Source: Schizophyllum amplum (taxonomy: Eukaryota > Basidiomycota > Agaricomycetes > Agaricales > Schizophyllaceae). From it: 64,000 bases of DNA. Of the stretch, positions 1-11,314 are shown piece after piece. A program made the translations under genes and the position numbers. The notes under the pieces are model-generated. The model was given only the letters and a program-made list of their open reading frames with translations, had not been told where the DNA came from and made no database searches. The DNA lies in contig VDMD01000002.1 of the NCBI GenBank assembly GCA_007026445.1, positions 806,001-870,000 on the forward strand, written 5' to 3'. Within the stretch, counting starts at the first letter, position 1, and the number at the start of each line of letters is the position of its first letter.

Positions 1-290
1 CGGCGCCTCGTGGTACATGTGCACTTCCCGATTTGGGCACCCTTGTCTTGTGCATCGCCTTCCGTTTGAGGCAGTACCTTTGTATAGCCCTTGCCGGTAC
101 CGGCCGTTGCTGACTCGTGTGTGACGGTTTCCATGAGGCCAGCCTCATTGCCGCCACTACTTAAGATGCCACTGTCACGCGATGGCCGGGGCTTCTCCCT
201 TTCTCCGTTCTTTCACAGAGGTTCTTTCAGGTGAGTGGCCTTGTTCCGCCACTGCTGAGACGCTCACAAACGCCTGCAGGACTTGCAAGT

Positions 291-1145
291 ATGGCTAGCA
301 CTGTCGTTGCGGGAACTCAAGATACCACTCTTCCCAACGGCAGAAGGCGGCCAGTATGTACCAAGTGCGGGACGCCCAGGCTCGGACATTCGAACGGGCG
401 TAAGGTGGATGAGAACGGAATCGTCGTGTGTCCGCCTGCAGATGAAGAAGACAACAAAGGCGGTATCATCTCGGACGTCCCCCTCGACCTCACCACTTCC
501 TACCCTTCACACCTACAAGCCAGAACATATCCCAGCGCACCGCCATCTCCCGACAAGGTGGATTCTGCGTCGGTTAGAGGCGACAAGACCCCGATCAAGT
601 CTCCCCGCGACTCCAGTGGCCGTCTGCGCGTGCGCCACACGCTGCCTCAGGACTACGTCCTTGACTTCCAGAAGCGCGGTTGGCCGGCCGAGTCGCCTGA
701 GCACAGCACTATCTCGCAGAACGACAAACTTATTGGCGTGCTGGAGAACGTTGCGCGACATGGCGGGCTGTACATCATGCCGTACGACCTTGCTACGGTG
801 CAAATCACCTCCGTGCGCGACCTCGCGGCAAAGATGGGGTTGTTCACGCGCCTCGAGACGGTGCCCGCAGCTTACGTCGAGGACGGCAAGACCATGTTCG
901 TCATTGTGGGCGACCGGAAGGATGAAGTCCTCGCGAAGGATGTGGTGGACAAGTACCTTCGGCTCTGGGAGAAGAACGACATGCCAGGTAGTATCACGCG
1001 CCATCGCGCGCTGGAGGAGAAGCAAGTTGTCCTGCGCTCCAATCCTGCATTGGTGGTGGACAGGTTTTTCAATGTTCTCCTGTTCCTATCTATCGTATTC
1101 TGCCTGGGCGCTGCGTTCGAGTTCTACATCCTGGCATCTGGTTGA
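291..1145 (+). CDS. Hypothetical tail-anchored protein
   Basis: I do not recognise this single-exon protein of about 284 residues. The ATG at 291 is chosen because the in-frame upstream codons begin only with GTG, which is not a normal fungal start, and the GTGAGT at 231 with CTGCAG near 280 looks like a 5'-UTR intron. Near the N-terminus is a cysteine motif (CTKCGTPRLGHS, then VVCPP) that could bind zinc. A Ser/Pro-rich linker (about residues 80-120) follows, then a folded-looking alpha/beta region (RHGGLYIMPYDLATVQITS, MFVIVGDRKDEV). The last 25 residues form one hydrophobic helix (VLLFLSIVFCLGAAFEFYIL) right at the C-terminus, suggesting a tail anchor in an internal membrane. It runs convergently with EFR3. 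The reading frame is secure; the function is unknown. Confidence 0.75.
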   Translation: MASTVVAGTQDTTLPNGRRRPVCTKCGTPRLGHSNGRKVDENGIVVCPPADEEDNKGGIISDVPLDLTTSYPSHLQARTYPSAPPSPDKVDSASVRGDKTPIKSPRDSSGRLRVRHTLPQDYVLDFQKRGWPAESPEHSTISQNDKLIGVLENVARHGGLYIMPYDLATVQITSVRDLAAKMGLFTRLETVPAAYVEDGKTMFVIVGDRKDEVLAKDVVDKYLRLWEKNDMPGSITRHRALEEKQVVLRSNPALVVDRFFNVLLFLSIVFCLGAAFEFYILASG

Positions 1146-1748
1146 TCGCTTGCTGTTCGCTTATATGTATCATCGTTGTCCCCAGTACTCATGTTATCCT
1201 CTTTCATCCCTCCGCTCTGTCTGTCGTTTCCTATGCTGTTAGTACTCTGCTCATGTATGCATTCGTTTATGATATGTTATACAACTTGCACTCATTATGC
1301 ATCTAACCTCCTACGTTCTGTTTTGGAGGACAATTCATGGAGTCGACTCGAGACGTACGGCGCTCGCTCGCATGTTTTTCGGATGTATTTGTCCATCACG
1401 TGGAAGTTGTTGTTACTATGAAGTTACGAGCCCTCGAGTCTCGAGACCGCAATGCGCTTTCTTAATCAACGCACTGCCCTTCAGTAAAACTGACTTCCCC
1501 TAGGATTCATTACATGTCCCGCGTAAAGTACTTCTCCGCGCCACCCCCAAATTGCCATCCTAGTAGCTGCGCTGACTGGCATGCATTAGCACAGATATAA
1601 GCAAGATCCATGCCCATTGCGTACGGGTAGCGGGGTATTCTTATGATACTAGTCCATGTCCGAACGTCTACATATCTGACACATCCCTAAGCCTTGTCAC
1701 CGCTAAGCGACACCCAATAACTGTCAGCCAAAGTCCACCACCTCAGCA
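1146..1748. other. Convergent intergenic gap
   Basis: This is shared 3' flank between the tail-anchored gene and EFR3. I see only short, poorly coding ORFs and one CACGTG hexamer near 1397. No gene is supported. Confidence 0.6.
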
Positions 1749-4700
1749 TCAAGTGGTGACTTGCCGTTGGTCCGGCCGCTGCAGCGTCGACTTCAGCAGG
1801 CTCGCGTTCTGCTTCCCGATCCCTAGCTTGCTGAGCACGTCGCGCACTTCGCCCGGGCGCGTGGGTGGCGCGCGTTTGGGGCGAGTGCGCGAGCGCGAGG
1901 GCGTGAGGCGGCTGCCGCCCTCGTAGACGGACGAGCCGTGGTCGGCGGTTGATACGGAGGCGGGCTTTACGAGCGCCGAGCTGGACATTGTGATGCTGTT
2001 GCGGCCCTCGAGCGCTTCGCGGAGGTCGGTAACGCCAACGCCGCGCGTCGACCGTGCGAGGCTTGCGATCGACATATTGTTCTCAACGCGCAGCAGCGCA
2101 GGAGTAATCTTCAGCAGCGGGGAGACGTCGTCGCCCTTTATAGACGATGTTGTCGAAGACTTGTCGACAGCTACGAAAATTGGTGTGAGCGTGAGACGGC
2201 AAAGGCGGCAGTCGAGCAGACGTACAGTCAAGCAGAACAGCGTCGGCAGTCCATTTCGCGCCCAAACGCCTCAAAAGACCTTGCTGATCCATGCCGGTCG
2301 CACGCTGCACATTGGCGCTCGAGATGAGCGACATGATTGCCGACTGCGCGTCCACGCCGTGCCACATAATATCCGCCTCCACGTTCGGGAAGACGACCGG
2401 CTCCCTGGGTGAATGGTACATGCCGACTTCGGCTTCAGGTGACGTCGGCAATGTGAGCCATGCCGGCTTAGTCGACAAAGCCTGGTCGGTCGCACATTGA
2501 GCAAACGCTGACGAGGGAAAGAATATATGCAACGTACCGCCTCTGCTAGCTTGACCAGGTCATCGCATTGCCAGATCTTGGCGATCCTCAACCAGAGCTC
2601 AGCCAGCACCAGATGTATAGCGGCAACATGCTGCCGCGCCCCCGCATCCTCCGTCTCCGTCGTATTGGCGATCGCCAACAACGCCGGAACGCTAGTCAAA
2701 AGCGCGCGCACTGGTGTCTGTCGATGCAGTGCAGTCTGCACGTCCAAGATATGCGCATAGTCAGACAGACACGCGGACGTCGACGCCGTCACGCGCGGCG
2801 TCTCTCTATCCAGCAGCCTGTACACAACCGACATCTTCCGCCCGCGCACGGGCGCATACGATCGCCTCGTCGTTGCCTCCGAGGTCGCCGTGTCGAACTT
2901 GCGCGACGACGCCGACGGGGACGACCGGCCGGACGGCGACGGCTGCGGGGACACCGTGCGCTCGAGCCCGGAAGTCGTGGCCAGAAGGTAGCAGTATGCG
3001 TGCACGGCCTGCACCAGCTTCGTGCTGCCATCGCTACCCCGCAGAATCGTCGCCTGCTGCACCGCATCGTCGGCTGCCTGTGGCGGCTGGTCGGACCCGT
3101 CGGCTACAGGCTCTTCGTCCTTGGGCATCTCGTTCGATATGTAGAACTTGAGCGCCTCGGTGTAGTCGGCGCGCACCGCGTATTCGGGGTCGCAGAGCAG
3201 GCTGAGCGTGTCCTGCCAGACCGCGGGCAGGACGCGCGTTCGACGGGGAACGCGCTCCCTGACGGTCACGTCCTGCTCGTGCGACGTGCGGTTTCCGCTC
3301 GAGATGGACATGGTTGGGCTGCGGGCGCGCGAGTTGCGTCTGCCTGTAGGCGGTGGCTCGTGCTTGTTGGCGGAGATTATGAGACCGAGAAGGCCCGCGA
3401 GGAGACAGCGGATGGATTCTGCTCTGCTGCGCCCGTGCTCTGGTTTGCTTGCGTGAGACAAGTCCTTTGCCTCAATTGTCGTTAGTCGACTGATGAGTTC
3501 ACCCTGTGTGATGAGTGAGTTGCCGGGTTGATATACAGTGAGCGAAGCCATACCGCAAGATCCTGTATTTGGTCGGCATAATACACATGACAGCCAAGGG
3601 ATGATATGCACTCGACAAGGGCAGGCAACAGCGCGTCGTTCGCGTTCACATGCGTGCGTTGAATGAGGAAGGTGATGAGGTTAGTTATGATGTCCGAGGT
3701 CGACAGGTTGATGAGCGGCGTGGGCGAGCTGAAGACCGTCGTGATCATAGATACGAGCGCCGTGTGTTGAGGCGTCGCCATCGTCGACTCTTGACTCTCC
3801 AGCAAGCGCTCGACGAGCCAGGTGGGCACCGCATATCGATATTGATAGCGCGCCCAGTCCGCGGTCTTCTGCGCCAGCCAGGAGCAATGCTCCTTCTGGA
3901 TCCATCCGTTCAGACTGTCGAGATTGTCGAAGGAGGAGCGCATGATGTAACCGAGCTGGCCGCCGTTGACGTGGTCCAAGAGCGAGAGTAGCGCGTGCAA
4001 GGCGGCGTTGGAGACGTCCTTGCTGGAGGGTCCTTTATCGCCGTCGATATGCATGTGTATGGATGCTGCTCTGCGTTCCATGGTCGGTCTTGTTCGGAAC
4101 TCGGCGAGGTAGGGCGACATAGGGGACTCCTTGATGGAATGTGCCCTGCCGTGATTTAGCCCAATAGCTCTATGCTACTTAAGACACTGGCACTCACTGC
4201 TCGTTCAGGACGCCCAAATCCGCTTGGAGGATGTTGACGAGGACAGGCCTCACGAGGATAGAGACCTGCTCTCGGAACTGCGCAGAGTCGTTGTATAGTG
4301 CCTCTGAAGTCAATGCGCCCATTACTGCAGCGAAGCCGACTAAACGTGTCCTGGTTTTGCCAAATGAGTTAAATCCGCGTCGGTCGGAGGGACCTGCCGT
4401 ACCTGTTGCGTAGCTCATGATCCGCAGCTGTGCTGGAGGCAAGCTCAGAGAAACGTCGGGTGACGGAGAGGTAGTCTTGAGTAAAGGGTGCGTCGGCACC
4501 GACCAGATGACCGTCGGTATACGTAGTCCACGCAGTAAACTGTCAGAGTGTTAGGGCGTGGCGCGCAAGGTCATGTATGGATCGACGCACCACGCTCGCC
4601 GCGCGTGCAGCGACTTCCAGATCCTGGGACAGGGAGAGCATGACTGCATCGATGGATGACATCAGGGAGGGGGAGAGGAGGGCGATGTCGCGTCGGCATT

Positions 4701-5082
4701 CGGTCGCGAGCGCGCGGTACACGGCAAGGGTCATGAGCACCAGTCTGTGGGGAGTAAGTGAGTCGCGACTCCAATACACATTTGCGAGGCCACGCACACT
4801 CTGGAGCGCATGTTGCCTGCCTGCGCCTTGCGCGCCTCGTACTTGATCCTCTTGTCGAGCTCGCTGCCGAGCTTGGTTAACTTGGCGGGGTGGTTCAGCC
4901 TGTGCGTGTTGCATGAGTCCCTCTGGGGGTTCGACTAGGCGCGGGGTCACGCACGCATAGTACGTGAGTTTGCTCAGCTCTTGGGAGTTCGGGTTGAAGC
5001 CGGGGCCGGAGGTGAGCAGCGCGGAGGTCGGGGGGAAGCAGGCGTTGAGCAGCTGTACATGGTTTGGAGTGAATATATTCAT
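1749..5082 (-). CDS. EFR3: EFR3-like plasma-membrane protein
   Basis: EFR3 anchors the PI4-kinase complex (Stt4/PI4KA with Ypp1/TTC7) at the plasma membrane; that role is known from yeast and animals and inferred here. The start at 5082 gives MNIFTPNHVQLLNACFPP, followed by the family's NSQELSKLTYYA. Exon 1 ends at 4955 and exon 2 resumes at 4899 as LNHPAKLTKLGSELDKR. Later exons read FTAWTTYTDGHLVGADAP, TRLVGFAAVMGALTSEAL, GGQLGYIMRSSFDNLD and VPTWLVERLLES, all in family order. The middle is an HEAT-like helical stretch; the C-terminal half is more Ser/Arg-rich with basic, disordered segments, and ends VTT. At least seven exons are needed, with 50-60 nt introns. Identification is strong; the exact 3' exon borders between about 2070 and 2600 are less certain. 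Confidence 0.92.
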
Positions 5083-5539
5083 GGCGGGACGATAACAGTG
5101 ACGGTTCAAAACGAAAGACGGAAGCTGATTACGCGAAGGTCATGTACTGGGCAGACAGGGGTTGCATGGATGCAGCGGAGTACCTGCAGTGCTAGAAGAC
5201 GGTGACTATTGATGGTTATTGACGAATTGATGATCCACGTGCAGCCCGGCTCGTATTTCCGCAGTTTTTTCCACTCTTCTCTTGTTCCCGTCCACCATCT
5301 CCTTCGACATCGATGCTGTGAGTACAGTCCCCTCTCCCTTTTCATGATGATTCTTTGCTGTGCACCAGGCCAAGTGCTTCGCACCTAGACGATAACTACC
5401 CTGGCACCCTTTTTACGCTTGGGTGTCCTGATCTTGCCTTCGTCCGCGTCTTCCTCGACCGCTCGCTGACATCGTCCTCAGATCGTCCTGCTTTGTTATT
5501 ACACGTTCGCTATATACCCTTGTCGTACACTACCAATCA
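5083..5539. promoter_or_regulatory. EFR3 upstream region
   Basis: This spacer holds the EFR3 promoter and the 3' flank of the aldose epimerase. A CACGTG box lies at 5236-5241. On the + strand a pyrimidine-rich run near 5265-5310 is followed by an ATG and a GTGAGT...CAG intron-like stretch (about 5318-5369), but the spliced frame stops after about ten codons, so I do not call a gene. Confidence 0.4.
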
Positions 5540-7348
5540 TCACTCGTCCACAACGGAGAAGATGTACGATGAGTGCCAGAAGTACGGCCTGTTCGGCCCA
5601 TAGATCTGGTCAATCCCAAACTCAGGGTTGTTGATCGCGTCGAGGTACGATTCCTGCTCAAACACGAAGCATGAGTAGTCCTCGACAACTGCGTCGGGGC
5701 CTCCTTGGCTGTTCTTGCGGGGTGTTGGGTCCATGGCGTTACAGCTGTAGATCTGCAGCGCCGGTTGGTTGGTGACGACGTCGAGCCTGTGGATCATCAT
5801 CAGAACTGCTTGCATCCTCCCCGATAAACGTAGTCGCACCGGATCCCGGAGTTCTCGCTCCAGACCGAAACAACAGGTGCGTCCCCGGTGTTGTTGTCAT
5901 ATATCCACGCGTTGTCGAACCCTACGCAGTCTACGCACGTCGTCAGCACCCTCAGACGACCCACCGACGAACCCATGCTCACCAGTACCACAGTACTGCG
6001 CCTCCGCAGTCGCGTTGATCGAGTCCCCAATCGACTTGGCCGTGCGGAAGTCCAACGGCGTCCCCTCCACCTCCACGAACGAGCCGTTCGGGATCAGGTT
6101 CCCGTCCGTCGCGATGATCTTCGACGAGTTGATCTGCAGTATATGACCGCTCAAATCCTGCGTCTCCTCGTACGCCTCGAGGTTGAAGAACTGGTGCGCG
6201 CTCAGCAAGATCGGTGTCGCTTCCGTGGCGGTCGCCTGGATCGACATATTGAATATAGACGAGTTGCCGAGGCTGTAGGTTATCTGCCGTCGCATTCAGT
6301 CGTCAGCATATAAACTCTCAACGACGTCTACGCAACGCACCGTGGTGATCACCGTGCCCGGGAAGCCCTCCGTCCCTGCTGGGTCTACCATCGAGAAGCT
6401 CACAAAGTCCGTGCCGTTGTCGACGATGCTCCAGATGCGGGTGTCGAAGCCCTCATCGCCGCCGTGGAGAGAGTTGGTGCCTGCGATGGGTATTAGCAAC
6501 GGCAAGAGCTTTCTGCGACGCTTTGGGGATCTCTGCGCCTCTGCACCACCACTCTACCACAGCACCACTCTGCCACCACCACCTTCACTCTGCCACCACC
6601 ACCACCACTCTACCACCACCACCACTCTACCACCACCACCACCACTCTACCACAACACTCACTCACCATTATGCTCATTCTTCGGCACCTGGTACAGCTC
6701 CCCCGGGCCCGTCGCGTTCTTCGAGACAGGGATGGTGAAGGTGCCGTTGCGGATGCGGTTCGCGTAGCGCCCGACGATGGGCGCGAAGAAGTTGCGCGGG
6801 GAGACGTAGAGGGACTGGAGTGAGAGGTTGGTGAGTGTTGGAAGGAGGGGAGGTTGGAAGGAGAGGAGGATGGAAGGAGGGGAGGAAGGGACGAAGGGGT
6901 TTGGTGGAAGGGGAAGGGGGAGGAAGGGTGGATGGGATGGAGGGAGGTGCCGCATATATCAAACCTCATCGAGTCACCAATTCCCATCCACCTCACCCCG
7001 CCAAGCCTCCTCGAGCCAAACCAAACCTCACCTTATCCTCATAACCCACAAGGATGTCCCTAAACTCGCCGTACTTGTCCGGCACCCACAAGCTCGTCGC
7101 GGTCGCGCCATGCGCGATGAAGCTGGCGCGCGCCGAGCCGTCGGGCGCGGTGATGTTGATTGCTGTGAGGGGCTGGGGGTAATCAGTAGTCTGGTTTGGA
7201 TAGGAAAATGTCGAAGACGCGTTGCATGAACGGGGAGACCGGGGAGACGCGCACGTACATCCGTGCTGTTGTCCGCCAAGGTCGCGCTGCCGCGCAGTGC
7301 AGCCGCGGCCAGTACACCGACGCGCGCAAGGGTCTTGAAACCTGCCAT
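5540..7348 (-). CDS. Secreted aldose 1-epimerase
   Basis: Aldose 1-epimerases interconvert alpha and beta anomers of sugars such as galactose and glucose. The ATG at 7348 opens a signal peptide (MAGFKTLARVGVLAAAALRG), so an extracellular or secretory location is inferred. Exons then read ITAPDGSARASFIAHGATA, YANRIRNGTFTIP (the family's GRxANRI signature), NSLHGGDEGFDTRIW (NxLHGG with the conserved His), SAHQFFNLE (catalytic-region HxxFNL) and a C-terminal exon with NQPALQIYSCN and VVEDYSCFVFEQESYLDA (conserved Glu base region), ending IFSVVDE. At least six exons are present. Several N-x-S/T sites (NST, NGT, NSS, NAT) fit a glycosylated secreted enzyme. Two introns carry unusual repeats, described separately. 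It is flanked by EFR3 upstream in coordinate order and a BRCT gene on the same strand. Confidence 0.93.
6541..6664. repeat. CCACCA-type minisatellite in an epimerase intron
   Basis: About 120 bp of imperfect (CCACCACCACCACTCTA)n repeats lie in the intron between the exon ending in KNEHN and the exon beginning GTNSLHGG. On the transcribed strand it reads as GTGGTGGTGG with TAGAGTGG interruptions. Copies vary in length by multiples of three. Confidence 0.85.
6841..6947. repeat. Polypurine tract in an epimerase intron
   Basis: About 105 bp are almost pure A/G on the + strand (GGAAGGAGGGGAGG-like units, few pyrimidines) and so are a long polypyrimidine tract in the transcript. It lies just upstream of the 3' splice site of the intron preceding the SLYVSPRNFFAP exon. 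Confidence 0.85.
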
Positions 7349-7891
7349 GGGGGTTACTGCGAATGGACGAGGATGGACAAGGGGAGTCGACCGAGGGAGA
7401 GTCAATCGAGGGGGCTCAAGGGAGTTAACCGAGGGTCTCAAGCTCGAGAGGAAACCCGACCGCGCGCGACGCGTTCCCCTCTTATACTTAGCACGCCCGC
7501 GTTCGGCTTTTGCGGGGTACGCTGGTCGCATGACGAGGGCGGGGAATATCAGCCATCACTGTCGCAGGTGTGCCATGGGGTGCAAAGACGGGAGCCACCG
7601 CGCGCTCGCCCACCGACCCGGTGCACCGCCAGCGTCCAGCTGACCTCTTTCTTTGCAAACCGAGGAAGAATATGCGAAGACGCCGCTGTCTTCAGGAACG
7701 ATGCACATGTATACACGGATAGAATGGCAAATACACGGTATGCGGCGGGTATACTAGCGCTATATGTGCGTTGGGAGACTGATGTACGCGTCCGTGCGCG
7801 TCGAAATATAGAGATACACTATCCATTGGCGGGCGTTCTGGATCGTCACTTCGTCGCGTCGGGAGACTGCTTCGTCTCCGCGGATTCGCCC
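7349..7891. other. Spacer upstream of aldose epimerase
   Basis: This region holds the promoter and 5' UTR of the epimerase and the 3' flank of the BRCT gene. No convincing coding sequence was seen; ORFs here are Arg-rich shadows. Confidence 0.5.
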
Positions 7892-8856
7892 TTAATTCGA
7901 GTCCGAATTTTTCGTCCCCGCGGAGTCGCCCGTCGTCCCCGCAAAGTCGAACATCGTGCGCGTCGTCTTGTCCTGCACAACCGCGTAGCGGCGTTCAGAG
8001 AGACGTTTGCCGGCGTCGATGCTCTCAGTCACCCACTCCGGCTGCACGACCTGCGCAGGCGCGCGCGCCTTGCCGGTCAGGAACTTGTGCGTCTTGGACC
8101 CGCTGAGCGGCATGGAGGTGACGATGTGGGTCGCGCCGGACGGTGTTGGCCTGCAACAGCGTGATCAGCACCTGACGCACGGGTGACGAATCATACCAGG
8201 GCGCGTTGACGAATGACGGGCGGTTCAAGACGAATTATTATAATGGCGGGCACGTACAGCGTGGTGGCGCCGGCCCGCGCGGCGAGGCGCTTGAGCTCGA
8301 TATCGGTCGTGCCGCGCAGGTAGCCGTTGATGTATATGCGCACGCCGCGGAGTACCTGCGAGTCGGTGGGCGCACCCTTGGTCTCGCCCTTCTGCACGGC
8401 GAGCTTCTCGGCGCGGTCATCGAGGTAGGCGCGTCGGTTGGACGCGATGCGGTTGTGGCCGCCGTTGGAGACCTGATGCCCGGTAGAGGCAGATACTATG
8501 TGTTCTGTGAGGGTCGTGTTATGAGCATGGTGAATAGGCCGGTTTGTCTGAACAACGCACCTGCGCGCTCGTAGGCGTCGGAGTGGGTGATGGGGTTCGA
8601 CTCGTCGCTGAGCGTACTTAGCAGATGTTTAGTGATCTGCGAGCGTGTCATATTCTCGACACCCTCTATAATTTGTGGTTTCCTGTGTACCACTGTCAGC
8701 CACCGATGTGTTCTTGTGCAATGAGACCTCAGCGTACCGTTTCGTGGCCGGCCGAGCGGCGGAGGCGTAGGGAGAGAACCGCCGAGGCTCCTTTTCTTCC
8801 TTAACCTTGCCAGAAGGCGCACCACCGCGCTTCGTAACCGTCACGAACCTCTCCAT
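7892..8856 (-). CDS. Small protein with Rev1-type BRCT domain
   Basis: The start at 8856 gives MERFVTVTKRGGAPSGKVK. Exon 1 ends at 8738; the next contains VENMTRSQITKHLLSTLSD. After SNGGHNRIASNRRAYLDDRA comes a BRCT fold: GVRIYINGYLRGTTDIELKR, a Gly-Ala turn, then GATHIVTSMPLSGSKTHKF and the signature Trp in VVQPEWVTESIDAGKRL. The combination YINGY, THIV and PEWVxESI matches the N-terminal BRCT of the translesion polymerase Rev1. The preceding stretch of conserved basic residues ending EKLAVQK also resembles the region in front of the Rev1 BRCT. The protein stops soon after the BRCT (TTRTMFDFAG, then TKNSDSN), at roughly 230 residues, so no polymerase domain follows. It could be a Rev1-related accessory factor or another BRCT repair adaptor. 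It is head-to-head with FPGS. Confidence 0.78.
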
Positions 8857-9012
8857 GTTGTGGTCGCGTTCAACCTGATGGCATAGGTCCAAGTTCAACA
8901 ACAAGGGCACGCGCGGAGTCACGCCACGGGTCCGATTGAATAGAAACGCCACGTGCGTCATATACCCCACGTGCACCTCCTTTTCTGGCGCTGAAGGCGC
9001 GCCAGAGAATTG
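8857..9012. promoter_or_regulatory. Divergent BRCT/FPGS promoter with two CACGTG boxes
   Basis: The 156-bp spacer holds CACGTG at 8950-8955 and 8968-8973, 18 bp apart. A hairpin with 8-bp perfect arms (TCTGGCGC at 8984-8991 and GCGCCAGA at 8999-9006) and a 7-nt loop sits just before the FPGS ATG. CACGTG is the core of bHLH sites such as yeast Cbf1, which controls methionine genes; the link to folate metabolism is inference. Confidence 0.5.
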
Positions 9013-11012
9013 ATGAGGCGCGCATCTCTTATCTTCAATATTCGGCGCCAGCCTCGGTTCTTGGTCCCCCTCGCCCGCGCGATGTCGACGAGGACGTACA
9101 GGGATGCGGTCGACTGCCTCAACTCACTGCAGTCGAACGCGGCGACGCTGGAAGCCGTGCGCGCCTCGGGCGGCAGGCTGAGCGAGTTCGCGATTCCGGA
9201 GATGGTGGAGTATCTGGAGAGGATTGGGTACTCGGTAAGTCCGGACTGCGGGTAGGGGACGGCGCTGACGATCAAGCAGACGACGGATCTGAATGCGTTG
9301 AATGTCATACACATCACTGGGACGAAGGGGAAGGGGTCGACGAGCGCGTTCACGAATTCTATACTGCGGGAGGCTGCACCCCAGTGGAAAGTTGGTGCGT
9401 TAGACTGGTGCACTTGATCGGCAGTCTCTGACGTCCGGCTGTGTAGGTCTGTACACATCCCCCCACCTTGTCGCAGTGCGCGAGCGCATACGGGTCAACG
9501 GGCAGCCATTATCAGAAGAAGACTTCACGAAGTACTTCTTCGAAGTATGGGACGCGCTGGAGACCAATGCTGAGGTGCGTGCACCTTCGCCCAAAATGAA
9601 CTATGTACTGACCCCAGCCACAGAGGAAGCTCCCCAGCACAACCGTCCTGCCAGGCTATTTCCGCTTCGTCACGTTGATGGCCTACCACGCTTTCCTGCA
9701 AATGAAGGTGGATGCTACTATCTTGGAAGTCGGTGTTGGCGGCATGTACGACAGCACGAACATAGTCCCGAAGCCTGTGGTGACTGGCGTCACTGCTCTC
9801 GGCATAGATCACGTTGCCGTGCTGGGGAACACTTTGCGAGATATCGCATGGCAGAAGGGAGGCATCTACAAGGCAGGTACCGTGTAATCGCAACTACTCC
9901 ACGTCAATAACTGTTCAATAGGAAGGAGTGCCTGCCTTGACCGTCAATCAACCACCAGACGGCATGGAAGTACTCGAGCAGCGTGCGCAAGAGCTGAAGG
10001 TGTGCAAAATACAGTCTGCTGGATATCAACTATGACAACTGTTTCCAGGCATCCAGTTTCACTGTCATACCACCCTTGTTACCCGGCCTGTCCAGCGTCA
10101 AGCTAGGTAACGCGTGCCACCAGATTGGGTCGGTCGAGTCTGACCTTCTCTAAGGACTCGCTGGCTCCCACCAATTGCAGAACGCCAGTCTTGCTACGCA
10201 CCTCGCGCACGAGCTCTTGGCTGCAAAGGGCATCATTCCCCGTGAAAGCGAGCTCCTCTCCCCTCCTGTGGTCCGAGGCCTGCAGAACGCTCGCTGGCCA
10301 GGACGCTGTCAGACGGTGAAAGACCCCAAGCACCCAGTGACCTGGTATCTGGATGGTGCGCACACCTTGGAGAGTCTAGACTGCTGCATGCAGTGGTACG
10401 CGTCGCCGGGCACCGGCCTGACCTCCGCGCCCGAAACCGACCCAGAGACGGAGCTCCCAGAATCCGGCTTGCTTTTGAGCCTGGCACGACGATGGCGGAT
10501 ACCTGGCTGGATCGTGCCGGTCAAGCCCTCGCGTGTGTTGATCTTCAACTGCACGAGCGGCCGTGCAGGCCCGTCCTTCCTCGGTGCTGTACTCGCCAAG
10601 GTCGCTGCACAGTTACAGCTACATGGTCGGGAGACCGAGTCCGCGGCGACATTTTTCGACCAGGTCATCTTCTGTGCGAACGTGACCTACGCGGACGGCG
10701 GGTTCAAAGGCGGTGTGTGGCCATGTTTGTTCAATCATTCCATGTTAAAAGGGTTTGCCGCCAACAGATCTGACGACCAAGGCGATTCCCGAGTCCGATC
10801 TCGCCGAGCTGAAGACGCAGCAGCAGCTGGCGAGCGCGTGGCAAGAGCTGGCGCCGGATTTTCCCTCGGAGCGCATACATGTTCTGCCGTCCATCGAGCA
10901 CGCAGTGAAGATCGTGCGTACTTCCGGTGCTACCCAAGTGCTTGTTACGGGCAGCCTGCATCTTGTCGGTGGGGTCATTGAAGTGGCAGGACTGTCTGAT
11001 GTCGCGCTATAG
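9013..11012 (+). CDS. MET7: Folylpolyglutamate synthase
   Basis: The enzyme adds glutamates to folates using ATP, retaining them in cytosol and mitochondria for one-carbon and methionine metabolism. Exons read in order: YRDAVDCLNSLQSN, the P-loop NVIHITGTKGKGSTSAFT, GLYTSPHLVAVRERIRVNG, TILEVGVGGMYDSTNIV, GIDHVAVLGNTLRDIAWQK (family HxxxLGxT..IAxxKxGI motif) and WYLDGAHTLESL in the C-terminal half, ending with HLVGGVIEV. The start at 9013 adds an Arg-rich presequence (MRRASLIFNIRRQPRFLVP) before a second Met at codon 24, suggesting mitochondrial and cytosolic forms from alternative starts. About eight exons with short introns are needed. It shares a promoter with the BRCT gene and precedes the Prm10-like gene in the same direction. 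Confidence 0.96.
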
Positions 11013-11314
11013 ACGAACTTGAACATATGCTTATAGGCTGTATTGTGTTGCATGCGTAGAGCTTGATTCTGTAGACTTAACCCCCTACCTTCAACAGGTT
11101 CATTTTTATGTATAATGTACTCAACTTGCTGTGTTCTTGTACTGCCGGGAAAAGCAAACGCCGAGCTGTATGCCTTTGTTTATGGGGGTGGGTCACGGTG
11201 ACCAATCTGCGCGCATCACGGTCACGAGACTCCAGGCTTCTTGTTTCCTTCCATCGTTGTCCCTGCTCTGCTCTGCCCATCTGCACGCTCCTTGACATTG
11301 ACTGCCCGCCGCCG

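Noticed and set aside
231..290. Twenty extra residues upstream of the first gene's ATG
   Set aside because: The frame there begins with GTG and coincides with a GTGAGT...CAG intron-like stretch, so translation from 291 is more likely.
5318..5400. Small spliced gene on the + strand before EFR3
   Set aside because: The spliced frame gives about ten codons only and matches no small ribosomal protein I know.
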